A DNA stretch of 64,000 bases from Streptomyces sp. cf386 (GTDB taxonomy: Bacteria; Actinomycetota; Actinomycetes; Streptomycetales; Streptomycetaceae). How positions within the stretch are numbered: the stretch's first letter is position 1; each line of letters opens with the position of its first letter. Location: assembly GCF_900103585.1 (NCBI RefSeq), contig NZ_FNHV01000007.1:226627-290626 (forward strand), given 5' to 3'. Positions 25,517-33,881 of this stretch are shown one piece after another. The notes beneath the pieces were generated by a model, which was not told the DNA's origin, did not search any database, and saw only the letters and a program-made list of their open reading frames with translations. Both the position numbers and the translations under genes were made by a program.

Positions 25517-25618
25517 TGGGTGGGGGTGGGGGTGGCTGGGGGCCTGGCGGGGTCTGTCCGCTGCCCCCTCCCTCCCCCTCCCCCCTCCCCGCCCTCCTCC
25601 GCGCCCGCCCTCCCTCCC
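25517..25618 (+). other. G-run and C-run tract with quadruplex potential (in a 317-base gap)
   Basis: Between the DUF1772 and DUF2293 genes, the plus strand first carries five runs of 3-5 G (25517-25545) and then a nearly pure pyrimidine tract (25563-25618) with many runs of 3-6 C. Each is a candidate G-quadruplex on one strand, and the two could pair with each other. No gene is supported in 25348-25664. Confidence 0.55.
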
Positions 25619-25664
25619 GTCGGCGTCCGCTGTTGCGGAGTCGGTCGGCTGCGGGGGATCACCG

Positions 25665-26360
25665 TCAGCCGACCCCTGACACCTCCCCTCGCCACGCCCG
25701 CAATGTCGTCTCCACCGCCGCCGCGATCCGCCGCCGGGCCTCGTGCCGTGGCAACCCGCTCATCAGCAGCTGGTCGTACCGCGTGTCCAGATGCCGCACG
25801 GACGCCACGACCGCCGACGTCACCGCCCCCTCGGACAACGCCCGCCCCGCCGCGCTCCGCCCCACCCGTCCACTTCCCCGCATCGACGCATGTGCGGCGA
25901 TATCCCGCGCCCGGTCCAACGGACACCCCGGGAACAGCCGCCGTATCTCCGCCGCGAACGCCTCCGCGAACCGAACGTCCTCCCGCGCCCGCCGCCGGGC
26001 GTCCCGCACCCGGCGCCGCCGTCGAGCCTCCACGTCCGCCAGACACCGCTGCTCGGCCCGGGCGAGCCCCGCCTCCTCGACGAGTAGTCCCTGCCGCTCA
26101 TAACGGCTCCGGCGCCGGTTGAACCGCACGACCACCGCCGACAGCGCACTCTCCTCCCGCGACCGACGCGTCAGAGCCGTGTCGCCGCGCGGCAGGAACA
26201 CCAGATGCCCGAGATCGGCACAGTCGAGACAACGCGGCGTCCCGTCCTCCAGCACGAGCATCTGCAACGGCCCCGCATGACACTCCGCACAGTGCCGCCG
26301 CTTGAGGGGCTGAATCACCAGAAGGCCGGTACGGGGCGGGGGAGTTGCGAGCGGTGCCAT
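25665..26360 (-). CDS. DUF2293 domain protein with an N-terminal zinc ribbon
   Basis: A 231-residue protein from the ATG at 26360. Two CxxC pairs (CAECHAGPLQ and CLDC, about residues 25-45) form a likely zinc ribbon. A highly charged helical region follows, then the DUF2293 domain: IAAHASMRGSGRVGRSAAGRAL, VVASVRHLDTRYDQLLMSG and ARRRIAAAVETTLRAW. The family is widespread, also in eukaryotes, without a known function; the composition suggests nucleic-acid binding. GAGGGGA lies about 11 bases upstream, so a slightly different start is possible. Confidence 0.85.
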   Translation of the reverse strand: MAPLATPPPRTGLLVIQPLKRRHCAECHAGPLQMLVLEDGTPRCLDCADLGHLVFLPRGDTALTRRSREESALSAVVVRFNRRRSRYERQGLLVEEAGLARAEQRCLADVEARRRRRVRDARRRAREDVRFAEAFAAEIRRLFPGCPLDRARDIAAHASMRGSGRVGRSAAGRALSEGAVTSAVVASVRHLDTRYDQLLMSGLPRHEARRRIAAAVETTLRAWRGEVSGVG

Positions 26361-26733
26361 ACCGGGTTCATTCCCCTCGGGGCGGGTCCGGGGAACTCCC
26401 CGGCGGGGGCCGGAAACTGCCTGACCGGGCGCGGTACGGGTGCGCCGGGCGAGGTGTGTGGCGTGTTGCGGTCGAGCTCGGACGCCCACCCCATCCCGCG
26501 CTCGTACCCGACTGGGCCCGTTCCGCCTGGCGCCGACCTCTGCGCATCGCGAGTGGCGGATGGTGGATCGGATCGCAGACCGATGATCCCGCCCCAGATC
26601 GATGATCCCGCCCCTGACTCCGACCTCGCCCCCGGCCCGCACGCGTCTGGACTCCGAAGCCGCGCGGCCCGCGACCGCGGAGCACCCCGCACTCCGCAGC
26701 CCCACCATCATCCCGACCGCCCCCTGTCGCATC
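26361..26733 (+). other. 373-base divergent region with short direct repeats
   Basis: The region separates the DUF2293 gene from the kinase-like gene. It contains CGATGATCCCGCCCC twice (near 26580 and 26599), preceded by GATCGGATCG, and several runs of G and C. No gene is supported; promoters for both flanking genes must lie here. Confidence 0.4.
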
Positions 26734-27375
26734 ATGGGCTCTGTGCGACTCGAAGCGATCACCTGGGACCGGCTCGGCGACCTGCTGGCCGAGCGGCTGC
26801 TCGACCTGAAGCCGGCCGACGGCAGCCCTTGGCCGCGCATCGCCATCGACGGCGCCCCGGCGGCCCGCCCCGGAGACCTCGCCGAGCGGGTCGGCGAGGC
26901 GCTGCGTGCACGAGGCCGCCCCTCGTTCACCGTCGGCACGGAGGGTTTCCTGCGCCCCGCCTCGGTTCGGCTGGAGTACGGCCACCAGGACGTGGATGCC
27001 TATTACGACGGCTGGTTCGACACCAGCGCCCTGTGGCGCGAGGTCTTCGGCCCTCTCGAACCCGACGGTGACGGCCGTGTCCTGCCCGACCTGTGGGACC
27101 CGGTGACCGATCGGGCCACCCGCAGCCCCTACGTCCAACTCCCGCCCGGCGGTGTCCTGTTGCTGCATGGTCCCCTCCTTCTGCGTCACTGGTTTCCCTT
27201 CGACCTGACCGTCCATGTCCTCCTCTCACCCGGCGCCCTGCGCCGCCGTACCCCCGAGGCCGAGCACTGGACCCTCCCCGCCTTCGAGCGCTACGACCAC
27301 GAGACCGACCCGGCCGGCACCGCAGATGTCCTGGTGCGCGCCGACGACCCGCGACATCCGGCGTGGAACGGCTGA
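26734..27375 (+). CDS. Uridine kinase-like protein lacking the P-loop
   Basis: A 213-residue protein (an alternative GTG start is at 26743). The overall fold follows P-loop nucleoside kinases: the first strand IAIDGAPAARPGDLAE, then SFTVGTEGFLRPASVR, the YYDGWFD substrate motif, VQLPPGGVLLLHGPLLLRH and a C-terminal LPAFERYDHETDP. At the place of the Walker A loop the sequence is DGAPAARPGD, with no Gly-Lys-Ser/Thr. Phosphoryl transfer by the usual route is therefore doubtful, and it may be a pseudoenzyme or use an altered site. Confidence 0.7.
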   Translation: MGSVRLEAITWDRLGDLLAERLLDLKPADGSPWPRIAIDGAPAARPGDLAERVGEALRARGRPSFTVGTEGFLRPASVRLEYGHQDVDAYYDGWFDTSALWREVFGPLEPDGDGRVLPDLWDPVTDRATRSPYVQLPPGGVLLLHGPLLLRHWFPFDLTVHVLLSPGALRRRTPEAEHWTLPAFERYDHETDPAGTADVLVRADDPRHPAWNG

Positions 27376-27397
27376 GCCGGATCCGGCAAACCGCTTT

Positions 27398-27411
27398 TGC
27401 ATGCACATGCA
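27398..27411 (+). promoter_or_regulatory. TGCATG-CA-CATGCA palindrome before the PPOX gene
   Basis: A perfect 6-base inverted repeat with a 2-base centre lies 19 bases before the ATG of the PPOX gene, overlapping its probable promoter (TAACTAT at 27414-27420). A TGCATGCA core occurs again at 27889-27896 in front of the CBS gene. It resembles operators of MarR- or HxlR-like repressors; no such gene is in the window. Confidence 0.45.
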
Positions 27412-27429
27412 TTTAACTATTCTGCTGTC

Positions 27430-27843
27430 ATGGCGACCTCCACGAGTGATCCGATTCCCTTCGACGACTCCGTTCTCTCCCTGCTCGACGGCAAGAACTT
27501 CGCCGGCGTGGCCACCCTCGGCCCCGACGGCGCCCCGCAGAACTCGGTGGTCTGGATCAAACGCGAAGGCGACACCGTGCTCTTCTCCTCCGTCGACACC
27601 CGCCAGAAAGTGCGCAACCTCCGCCGCGACCCCCGCGTCAGCATCTCGGTCTACGACCTCGCCAACCCCTACAACTCCGTCGAGATCCGCGGCACCGCCG
27701 AGATCCACCCGGACGAGGCCAAGCGGCTCCCGTTCGAGCTCTCGCACAAATACCTCGGCATCGATCCGCCCGCCGAGAAGGACGACGAGACTCGCGTGAT
27801 CATCCGTGTCGTACCGCGGAAGATCGTGCGCTTCTCGGCCTGA
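27430..27843 (+). CDS. PPOX-class (F420-dependent) oxidoreductase
   Basis: A 137-residue split-barrel flavin/deazaflavin-binding protein. FAGVATLGPDGAPQNSVVWIKREGDTVLF and VRNLRRDPRVSISVYD are characteristic of the family related to pyridoxamine 5'-phosphate oxidase, and the short length fits F420H2-dependent members found in actinobacteria. It probably reduces a small hydrophobic substrate. No ribosome site precedes the ATG and the likely -10 is close, so the message may be leaderless or nearly so. Confidence 0.87.
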   Translation: MATSTSDPIPFDDSVLSLLDGKNFAGVATLGPDGAPQNSVVWIKREGDTVLFSSVDTRQKVRNLRRDPRVSISVYDLANPYNSVEIRGTAEIHPDEAKRLPFELSHKYLGIDPPAEKDDETRVIIRVVPRKIVRFSA

Positions 27844-27982
27844 TCGGCGGGCGTCCGCGCGCCGGTGGCCGTTACCGCACGGTTCCAGGTGCATGCACTG
27901 GACGGCACGGCGAGAATGAGGGCGCCGGGACTAGCGGTGCTTCCCGCGCCGCGCCGGCCGTCCGGCATCGGGAGGTACTCCA

Positions 27983-28420
27983 ATGACCACTGCCGGAGAC
28001 ATCATGCACCGAGGCGCCCAGTGGATCCCCGCCCACGAGACCCTGGACCGCGCCGCCCAGCTGATGCGTGAGCTGGGCGTCGGAGCTCTGCCCATCAGCG
28101 ACGAGAACGAACGGCTCTGCGGCATCCTCACCGACCGTGACATCGTCATCGGCTGCGTGGCCATGGGGCACGACCCGAGCAAGATCACCGCCGGTGAGAT
28201 GGCCCAGGGCACCCCGCGCTGGATCGATGCGACCGCCGACATCACCGACGTGCTCCGGGAGATGAAGGAGCACCAGATCCGCCGGCTACCCGTCATCGAC
28301 AACAAGCGCTTGGTCGGCATGATCAGCGAGGCCGATCTGGCACGGCACCTGCCGGAGGGCGAGATCGCCCACTGGGCCGAGAGCGTCTATGCCATGTCCG
28401 CGACGCCGAGGACGCGCTGA
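27983..28420 (+). CDS. CBS-domain-pair protein
   Basis: A 145-residue protein consisting of two CBS domains: MHRGAQWIPAHETLDRAAQLM with LCGILTDRDIVIG, and PRWIDATADITDVLREM with LVGMISEADLARH. Pairs of this type bind adenosine nucleotides or SAM and act as sensors; small stand-alone CBS proteins are numerous and dormancy- or redox-linked in actinobacteria. GGGAGG lies 7 bases upstream of the ATG. Confidence 0.9.
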   Translation: MTTAGDIMHRGAQWIPAHETLDRAAQLMRELGVGALPISDENERLCGILTDRDIVIGCVAMGHDPSKITAGEMAQGTPRWIDATADITDVLREMKEHQIRRLPVIDNKRLVGMISEADLARHLPEGEIAHWAESVYAMSATPRTR

Positions 28421-28452
28421 CACGGCGAGCGCCCCACCCTCACTTCCTGTGC

Positions 28453-28488
28453 CGTCCTCGCCCGGCCGATCGTTGCCGGACGAGGACG
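28453..28488. terminator. Bidirectional terminator between CBS and CorA genes
   Basis: CGTCCTCG (28453-28460) and CGAGGACG (28481-28488) are perfectly complementary, with additional CCGGC/GCCGG pairing inside. It stands in the 102-base gap between two converging genes. Confidence 0.6.
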
Positions 28489-28522
28489 CACCGGAGTCGG
28501 CCGGGGTCGGCCGGAGGAGGCG

Positions 28523-29650
28523 TCAGAGCCATCCGTTGCGCCGGAAGCCGCGGTACAGGACCACGCACGCGACGGATATCACGGCGAGGACCAGCGGGTA
28601 GCCGAACGTCCAGCGCAACTCCGGCATGTAGTCGAAGTTCATTCCGTACACCCCGCACACCATCGTCGGCACGGCGATGATCGCGGCCCAGGCCGTGATC
28701 TTCCGCATGTCCTCGTTCTGCGCGACGGTGACCTGTGCCAGGTGCGCCTGCAGGATCGAGTTCAGCAGTTCGTCGAAGGCGGCTATCTGCTCCTTGGCCC
28801 GCAGCAGATGGTCGGACACGTCGCGGAAGTAGGCCTGTATCTCCGGCTCGACCACCCGGATTTGCACCGTGGCCAGATCCTCCAGCGGACGGCTCAGCGG
28901 AACCACGGCCCGCTTCAGCTCCAGGAGTTCCCGCTTGAGCTGGTAGATCCGCCCGGGGTCGGCCCGCGCGCCGTTCTCCGCGAACACATCCGTCTCGACC
29001 TCGTCGATGTCCTCCTGCACCGAGTCGGTGACGCTCAGATAGTCGTCGACCACGTGGTCCGCGATCGCGTGCAGTACCGCCGCCGGTCCCTTGGCGAGCT
29101 GTTCGGGGTTCGACTCCAACTCCTCGCGCAACGGTCCCAGTGAGCCGTGCCGCCCGTGTCGCACCGTGATCACGAAGTCCTGGCCGACGAACACCATGAT
29201 CTCGCCGGTGTTCACGACCTCGCTCGTGGCCGTGAGCTTCTCGTGTTCGACGTAGCAGACCGTCTTGAACACGGCGAACAGCGTCTCGTCGTAGCGCTCC
29301 AGCTTCGGTCGCTGATGGGCTTCCACGGCATCCTCGACCGCCAGGGGATGCAGGGCGAACAGCTCGGCGATGCCCGCGAACTCCTGATCCGTCGGTTCAT
29401 GGAGGCCCAGCCATACGAATCCGCCCCCGCGTTTGCGTACCCGCTGCACGACGTCGACCAGATCGCCGTTCTCCTGGACCCGCACGCCGTCCCGGTACGT
29501 CACGCAGTTCACCACGGAGGAGCCCAGCGGGGACCTGGCGGGGTGGCTGAGGTCGACACGGGGGCGCCGTCGAGCCAGCCGTGCCACCTTGCGGAGGCTG
29601 CCGACCTTGTCGAGGCCCGTCACCTTCCGCAGATTCCCTGCCATGGACAT
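28523..29650 (-). CDS. corA: CorA-type Mg2+/divalent cation transporter
   Basis: A 375-residue protein starting MSMAGNLRKV, with AAGGAGAT 7 bases upstream. The large N-terminal cytoplasmic domain contains the long stalk helix ending LLNSILQAHLAQVTVAQNEDMRKITAW. Two C-terminal membrane helices flank the selectivity motif YGMNFDYMPEL near residue 335. It works as a homopentamer in the cell membrane. The first 45 residues are basic and precede the usual CorA start. GMN is intact, so it should be functional. Confidence 0.93.
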   Translation of the reverse strand: MSMAGNLRKVTGLDKVGSLRKVARLARRRPRVDLSHPARSPLGSSVVNCVTYRDGVRVQENGDLVDVVQRVRKRGGGFVWLGLHEPTDQEFAGIAELFALHPLAVEDAVEAHQRPKLERYDETLFAVFKTVCYVEHEKLTATSEVVNTGEIMVFVGQDFVITVRHGRHGSLGPLREELESNPEQLAKGPAAVLHAIADHVVDDYLSVTDSVQEDIDEVETDVFAENGARADPGRIYQLKRELLELKRAVVPLSRPLEDLATVQIRVVEPEIQAYFRDVSDHLLRAKEQIAAFDELLNSILQAHLAQVTVAQNEDMRKITAWAAIIAVPTMVCGVYGMNFDYMPELRWTFGYPLVLAVISVACVVLYRGFRRNGWL

Positions 29651-29812
29651 CTGGATCTCCTTGCGTGGATCCTCGCGCCGCGCTTTCTGCGCCCTGGCCG
29701 CCAGTTTGCCAGTTGGGGGTGAGCTGCGGGTAAGCCTGTGGGAATGGAAGATTCCGCTTTGTTCCCGCCTGTGGATGAAGGGACTTCGCCCAGGTCGACG
29801 TAAGGAATGGGC

Positions 29813-30715
29813 GTGACGGGGCGTGAAATGACCGGAGTGGGAGGGGGCGGACTGAATTCGGAAGCATCCCGCCGAGCGTCGACCACTCCGGGCAAACAGT
29901 ATAAATGGGACGATCTCTGCATGATGCGAACCGATGGGTATCTCCTCGACAACCGGCAGGCCGAGGCGGGCGAGAACCGCGACGCACTGGGCCCTCTCTT
30001 CGATTCCACGACGTTCCGCCACCTCGAAGGGTTCGGCATCGGACCCGGCTGGCGCTGCTGGGAGGTGGGCGCCGACGGCACGTCGGTGGTCTCCTGGCTG
30101 GCCAAGAAGGTCGGCCCGACCGGAAAGGTGGTCGCGACCGACCTCGACACCGCACCGCTCGCCCCGGCCGCGCGCCCGCCGGTCGAGGTCCGTGTGCACG
30201 ACGTGGCCGCCGAGGAACCGCCGGGGGAGGAGTTCGATCTGGTGCACGCACGGGCGGTCCTCGCTCATGTACCGGACCGGGAACGGGCGTTGCGATCGAT
30301 GATCAAGTCCCTGCGCCCGGGCGGCCGGCTCCTGGTCGAGGACACCGACCCCGTCCTGCAGCCCCTGCTCTGCCCCGACGAGTACGGCCCCGAACAGCAA
30401 CTGGCCAATCGCCTACGAGACGGCGTCCGCGCCTTCCTCACCGAGCGCGGCGCCGACCTCTCCTTCGGCCGCAGACTCCCGCGCCTGCTCCGCGCGGCCG
30501 GACTGCGCCGGGTGGCGGCCGATGCGTACTTCCCGATCGCCTCGCCCGCCTGCGCCGCCCTGGAGTCCGCCACCATCAGCGAGATCCGCGACCAACTCGT
30601 CACCGCGGGCGTCGCCACCGACCAGGACATCGACCACCACCTCGCCAACATCACCACCGGCGGCATTGACCTGGCCGCGACCCCGATGATCTCGGCGTGG
30701 GGGCGCAAAGTGTAG
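29813..30715 (+). CDS. Class I SAM-dependent methyltransferase
   Basis: About 300 residues from the GTG at 29813, which has AAGGA about 6-7 bases upstream. The Rossmann core reads RCWEVGADGTSVVSWLAKKV (motif I region, with one Gly of the usual GxGxG replaced), KVVATDLD (acidic residue of strand 2), FDLVHARAVLAHV and MIKSLRPGGRLLVED. The C-terminal part suits a small-molecule methyltransferase. The substrate is unknown. It is divergent from corA. Confidence 0.85.
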   Translation: MTGREMTGVGGGGLNSEASRRASTTPGKQYKWDDLCMMRTDGYLLDNRQAEAGENRDALGPLFDSTTFRHLEGFGIGPGWRCWEVGADGTSVVSWLAKKVGPTGKVVATDLDTAPLAPAARPPVEVRVHDVAAEEPPGEEFDLVHARAVLAHVPDRERALRSMIKSLRPGGRLLVEDTDPVLQPLLCPDEYGPEQQLANRLRDGVRAFLTERGADLSFGRRLPRLLRAAGLRRVAADAYFPIASPACAALESATISEIRDQLVTAGVATDQDIDHHLANITTGGIDLAATPMISAWGRKV

Positions 30716-30828
30716 ATCGCAAGGCGTAGACAGTGGACAGGGGGCAAGGGGCACGCAGGGCGTAGGCGGCCTGCCGTATGAACGGGACTGGGCGGCCCAC
30801 TGTAGGACTCGGGCCTATGCAGTCCGCT

Positions 30829-31953
30829 CTACGGGCGGTCGTCACTCGACCGCGGCGGCCTCCCGCCCACCCGCTCCACCGCCAGTGCTCCCGCCCGGCA
30901 CCCCTCCCGAGCCGCGTCTTCCGGTCCGGCGCCGGAGAGAAGCGCCGCGAGGAAGGCGCCGGTGAAGGCGTCGCCCGCACCCGTCGTGTCCCTCGGTGCC
31001 GCCGGCGCGGCGGGGACATGGGCGCCCACGGCACCCGAGCGGGCGACCAGGGCGCCGTCCGCGCCCTGCTTCGCCACCACCAGCGGGACATGGCGGCTCA
31101 ACTTGGCCGCCGCGTCCGCCCCATCGGGCAGCCCCGTGAGCAGGCACGCCTCGTCACGGCTCGGCAGCAGGACGTCCACGCCCTCCACCAGTGCGAGGAA
31201 ACGGTCGACGCCGAGCGCCACGAGGAACCCCGCCGACGCAGGATCCAGGCTCACCGGCACGCCACGCGCGCGTGCCGACTCCAGAGCCACCGCAACGAGC
31301 GCCCGACCCGGCTCGGAGAAGAGCAGGTAGCCCGAGAGGTGCAGCCGGGCGACACCGTCGAGCACCGCATCCGACCAGTCGGCGGGTTCGAGGCGCAAGG
31401 CCGCGCCGCTGTCGGTGAGGAACGTGCGCTCGGCGGCGGCGCCGGTGTCGACCAGACAGATGACCGTCCCGGTCGGCGCCTGCGGATCCACGACGAGACA
31501 GGGCCGTACTCCGCTCGCGGCCAGCTCGCGCTCGTGCCATGCGGCCGTATCCGCTCCGACCCGCCCCAGCAACCGCACGTCCGCACAGCCCCAATACGCG
31601 GCCCAGCAGGCCACGTTGGCGCCCGCGCCGCCCGGCACCGTCCGGATGGCCGCCACCGTGTCCGTACCCGAGGCCAGCGGCCCCCGGTGTCGGGCGATCA
31701 CGTCCGTCACCACGTCCCCGACCACCAGCAGCGCGCCGTCGAGGGTGTCGTTGCCATCCGGTCCGCTCCCCGAACCGTGAGGCGCTGTCCCGCCGTAGTC
31801 GGCCCGTCCGTTCCCCGAACTGTCCGGCGCTGTCCCGCCGTTGCCGTGCTTGTGCGTGGCTGCCTCGTTCCCCGGCCCGCGACCGCCCGTCTCACTCCCG
31901 GTTCCGCGTGGCCCAGTCCTGGCCCCGTGCCGCTCGCGCCCCGTCCCGGTCAC
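30829..31953 (-). CDS. psuK: PfkB family kinase, probable pseudouridine kinase
   Basis: A 374-residue sugar-kinase-fold protein. The ribokinase core starts near residue 72 (GALLVVGDVVTDVIARH), continues with VPGGAGANVACWAAYWG and ends with the catalytic DTTGAGDAFTGAFLAAL. The 70 residues before the core are Gly/Asn/Ser-rich, contain a repeated GGTAP motif and belong to no known domain. The GTG start is 6 bases after the stop of psuG, with GAGGG overlapping that stop. Because of this coupling the substrate is most likely pseudouridine, phosphorylated at the 5' position. Confidence 0.85.
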   Translation of the reverse strand: MTGTGRERHGARTGPRGTGSETGGRGPGNEAATHKHGNGGTAPDSSGNGRADYGGTAPHGSGSGPDGNDTLDGALLVVGDVVTDVIARHRGPLASGTDTVAAIRTVPGGAGANVACWAAYWGCADVRLLGRVGADTAAWHERELAASGVRPCLVVDPQAPTGTVICLVDTGAAAERTFLTDSGAALRLEPADWSDAVLDGVARLHLSGYLLFSEPGRALVAVALESARARGVPVSLDPASAGFLVALGVDRFLALVEGVDVLLPSRDEACLLTGLPDGADAAAKLSRHVPLVVAKQGADGALVARSGAVGAHVPAAPAAPRDTTGAGDAFTGAFLAALLSGAGPEDAAREGCRAGALAVERVGGRPPRSSDDRP

Positions 31954-31959
31954 GTGCCC

Positions 31960-32868
31960 TCACGCTCCGGCCCAGGCCGCCGCGATCCGCCCCGCCAGCC
32001 GTACGTTGCCGCGCACCGCCGCGAGATTGGCGCTCAGCGAGGCACCGTCCGTGTGCCGCACCAAGTAGTCCAAGAGGAACGGAGTGACCGCCTGACCGAT
32101 GACACCCTGCTCCTCGCACGCGTGCAGCGCGTCGGCGAGCACACGCGCGTGCAGTTCGGGATCCAGCTGCTCCTCCTCCGGCACCGGGTTGGCGACGATC
32201 AGCGTGGACTCGGGCCCGTCCAGGGCGTCCTGAGCGCGCATCACCTCGGCCACCTCCTGCGGCGACCGAAGCGTCCAGTCCACCGGATGCCCCGAGTCGG
32301 AGAGGTAGAAGCCGGGGAAGCTCTCCGTGCGATAGCCGGCCACAGCGACCCCCAGGGTCTCCAGCCGCTGCAGGGTCGCCGGGACATCCAGGATCGACTT
32401 CACGCCGGCACACACCACCGTGATTCTCGTCCGTGCCAGGAGCCCCAGGTCGGCCGACTCGTCCTGGGTCACCGTCCACTCACGGTGCACGCCGCCCAGC
32501 CCACCCGTCGCGAACACCCGTACGCCGGCGAGGGCCGCCAGCAGAGCAGTCGCCGACACGGTGGTCGCCCCGCTCGCCCCCGAGGCCACCGCGAGCGGCA
32601 GGTCACGGTGGCCCAGCTTGCGGATCCCGTCCTCGTTCGCGATCCGCTCCAGCTGTTCCTTGTCCAGCCCGACATGGGGACGACCGTCCAGCACGGCGAT
32701 CGTCGCGGGAACGGCACCCTCCCGCCGTACGACGTCCTCCAGCTCCAGCGCCACCTGCAGGTTGCGCGGGCGCGGCAGCCCGTGCGCGATGATCGTGGAC
32801 TCCAGGGCCACCACGGGTCGACGCGCGTCGATCGCCTCTCGCACCTCTTCGGACACCACAAGCACCAC
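31960..32868 (-). CDS. psuG: Pseudouridine-5'-phosphate glycosidase
   Basis: A 302-residue PsuG protein from the GTG at 32868 (AGGAGG 7 bases upstream). Conserved motifs: PVVALESTIIAHGLPRPRNL, VLDGRPHVGLDKEQLERIA, RDLPLAVASGASGATTVSAT (catalytic Lys region changed in local wording but the block is recognisable), VFATGGLGGVHREW, GVKSILDVPATLQRLETLGV and ANPVPEEEQL. It cleaves pseudouridine 5'-phosphate to uracil and ribose 5-phosphate. With psuK it forms the complete two-step salvage pathway. It is divergent from a VOC gene. Confidence 0.95.
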   Translation of the reverse strand: MVLVVSEEVREAIDARRPVVALESTIIAHGLPRPRNLQVALELEDVVRREGAVPATIAVLDGRPHVGLDKEQLERIANEDGIRKLGHRDLPLAVASGASGATTVSATALLAALAGVRVFATGGLGGVHREWTVTQDESADLGLLARTRITVVCAGVKSILDVPATLQRLETLGVAVAGYRTESFPGFYLSDSGHPVDWTLRSPQEVAEVMRAQDALDGPESTLIVANPVPEEEQLDPELHARVLADALHACEEQGVIGQAVTPFLLDYLVRHTDGASLSANLAAVRGNVRLAGRIAAAWAGA

Positions 32869-32966
32869 GCGCCTGCCTCCTGTCTGTCGGTCTTCCCTCA
32901 TCTCTGGCGGTCGGCGCACCGGGTCAAACCCTTGCGACCTGTGGGAGACGACACCAGCCTGGGTAC

Positions 32967-33395
32967 ATGACGGACAACACCGCACGTCTCGACCATGTCG
33001 TCCTCTGGGTGCGTGACCCGGTGGCGTCGGCCGACTTCTACGAAAAGGCGGTCGGCATGGAGCCGGTCAGGCTCTCCGAGTACTCCGCGGGGGCGGTCCC
33101 GTTCCCCTCCGTGCGCCTCAACGAGGAGACCATCCTCGACCTCATGCCGCGCACCATGGCGAAGCGCATGACGATGCTGCCCGGCGCCGCCGACAGCTCC
33201 GGCCACCCGGTCAACCACGTCTGCCTGGCCCTGCCCCACGACGACTTCGCCGCCCTGCGAGCACGCCTGGAGGAACGCGGCGCGCCGGTGTCGGACATCT
33301 CCCACGACTCCTTCGGCGCCCGCGGCAAGGCCAAGCGCAGCTTCTACTTCCGCGACCCCGACGGCAACGTCTTCGAGGCGCGGCACTACGAGTAG
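32967..33395 (+). CDS. VOC family protein (glyoxalase/dioxygenase fold)
   Basis: A 142-residue protein with two beta-alpha-beta-beta-beta modules. LDHVVLWVRDPVASADFYEKAVGM supplies the first metal-ligand His, HPVNHVCLALPHDDFAALRARLEERG the second, and SFYFRDPDGNVFEARHYE the Glu ligand at the C-terminus. The metal site therefore looks intact. The reaction cannot be assigned; members include glyoxalases, resistance proteins and dioxygenases. Confidence 0.88.
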   Translation: MTDNTARLDHVVLWVRDPVASADFYEKAVGMEPVRLSEYSAGAVPFPSVRLNEETILDLMPRTMAKRMTMLPGAADSSGHPVNHVCLALPHDDFAALRARLEERGAPVSDISHDSFGARGKAKRSFYFRDPDGNVFEARHYE

Positions 33396-33417
33396 CAACG
33401 AGCAGCAAGCAGGGGAG

Positions 33418-33443
33418 GGGGTCACACGGGTGTGGCCCCCTTT
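33418..33443 (+). terminator. Intrinsic terminator after the VOC gene
   Basis: GGGGTCACAC pairs with GTGTGGCCCC (one G-T pair) around a 2-base loop and is followed by CTTT. It lies 23 bases after the stop codon. Confidence 0.7.
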
Positions 33444-33487
33444 GGAGATGTCAGGCCCTCTGGAGACGCCAGACCGGCTCAGCGACG

Positions 33488-33589
33488 TCAGACCAGCCGT
33501 ACGCCGTCCAGCGCCCCATGCGGATTCAGCACGTACTTGCGGCTTGCGCCCTGGTTGAACTCGGCGTAGATCCACTGCCCTGTTTCCGC
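33488..33589 (-). pseudogene. Remnant of an unidentified gene (last 33 codons)
   Basis: On the minus strand the frame reads AETGQWIYAEFNQG, then SRKYVLNPHGALDGVRLV and stop, a natural-looking protein end with ordinary codon use. An in-frame stop lies directly upstream and nothing upstream continues the protein. It appears to be the 3' end of a deleted gene. The rest of the 486-base gap 33396-33881 holds only the terminator of the VOC gene and no supported gene. Confidence 0.35.
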
Positions 33590-33881
33590 TCATGCGTGAT
33601 CGCCGTCCCTTCGGCTCCGGGTCCTCCAGATGCCAGTCGGATGCCAGCGGCTGTGCGCATGACCGAGTCTGCTACCGAGGCCCTTTCCCGGCGGGTCTTC
33701 GCGTGCGTACGGCGAGGGCTCGGCTCGGAGCCGAAGCGTGGGCCCAATGGCCGCGCCGGACGCCGGGCAGCGGCCGGGCTGACTCCTCTGCTGATGCCGA
33801 TGCCTCTGTGGGTGCCACGTCACGCGGGCGCGATCACGTGGCTCGGCGGCTGACCCGAGAGGGACAGCCGGGCCCGTGACC

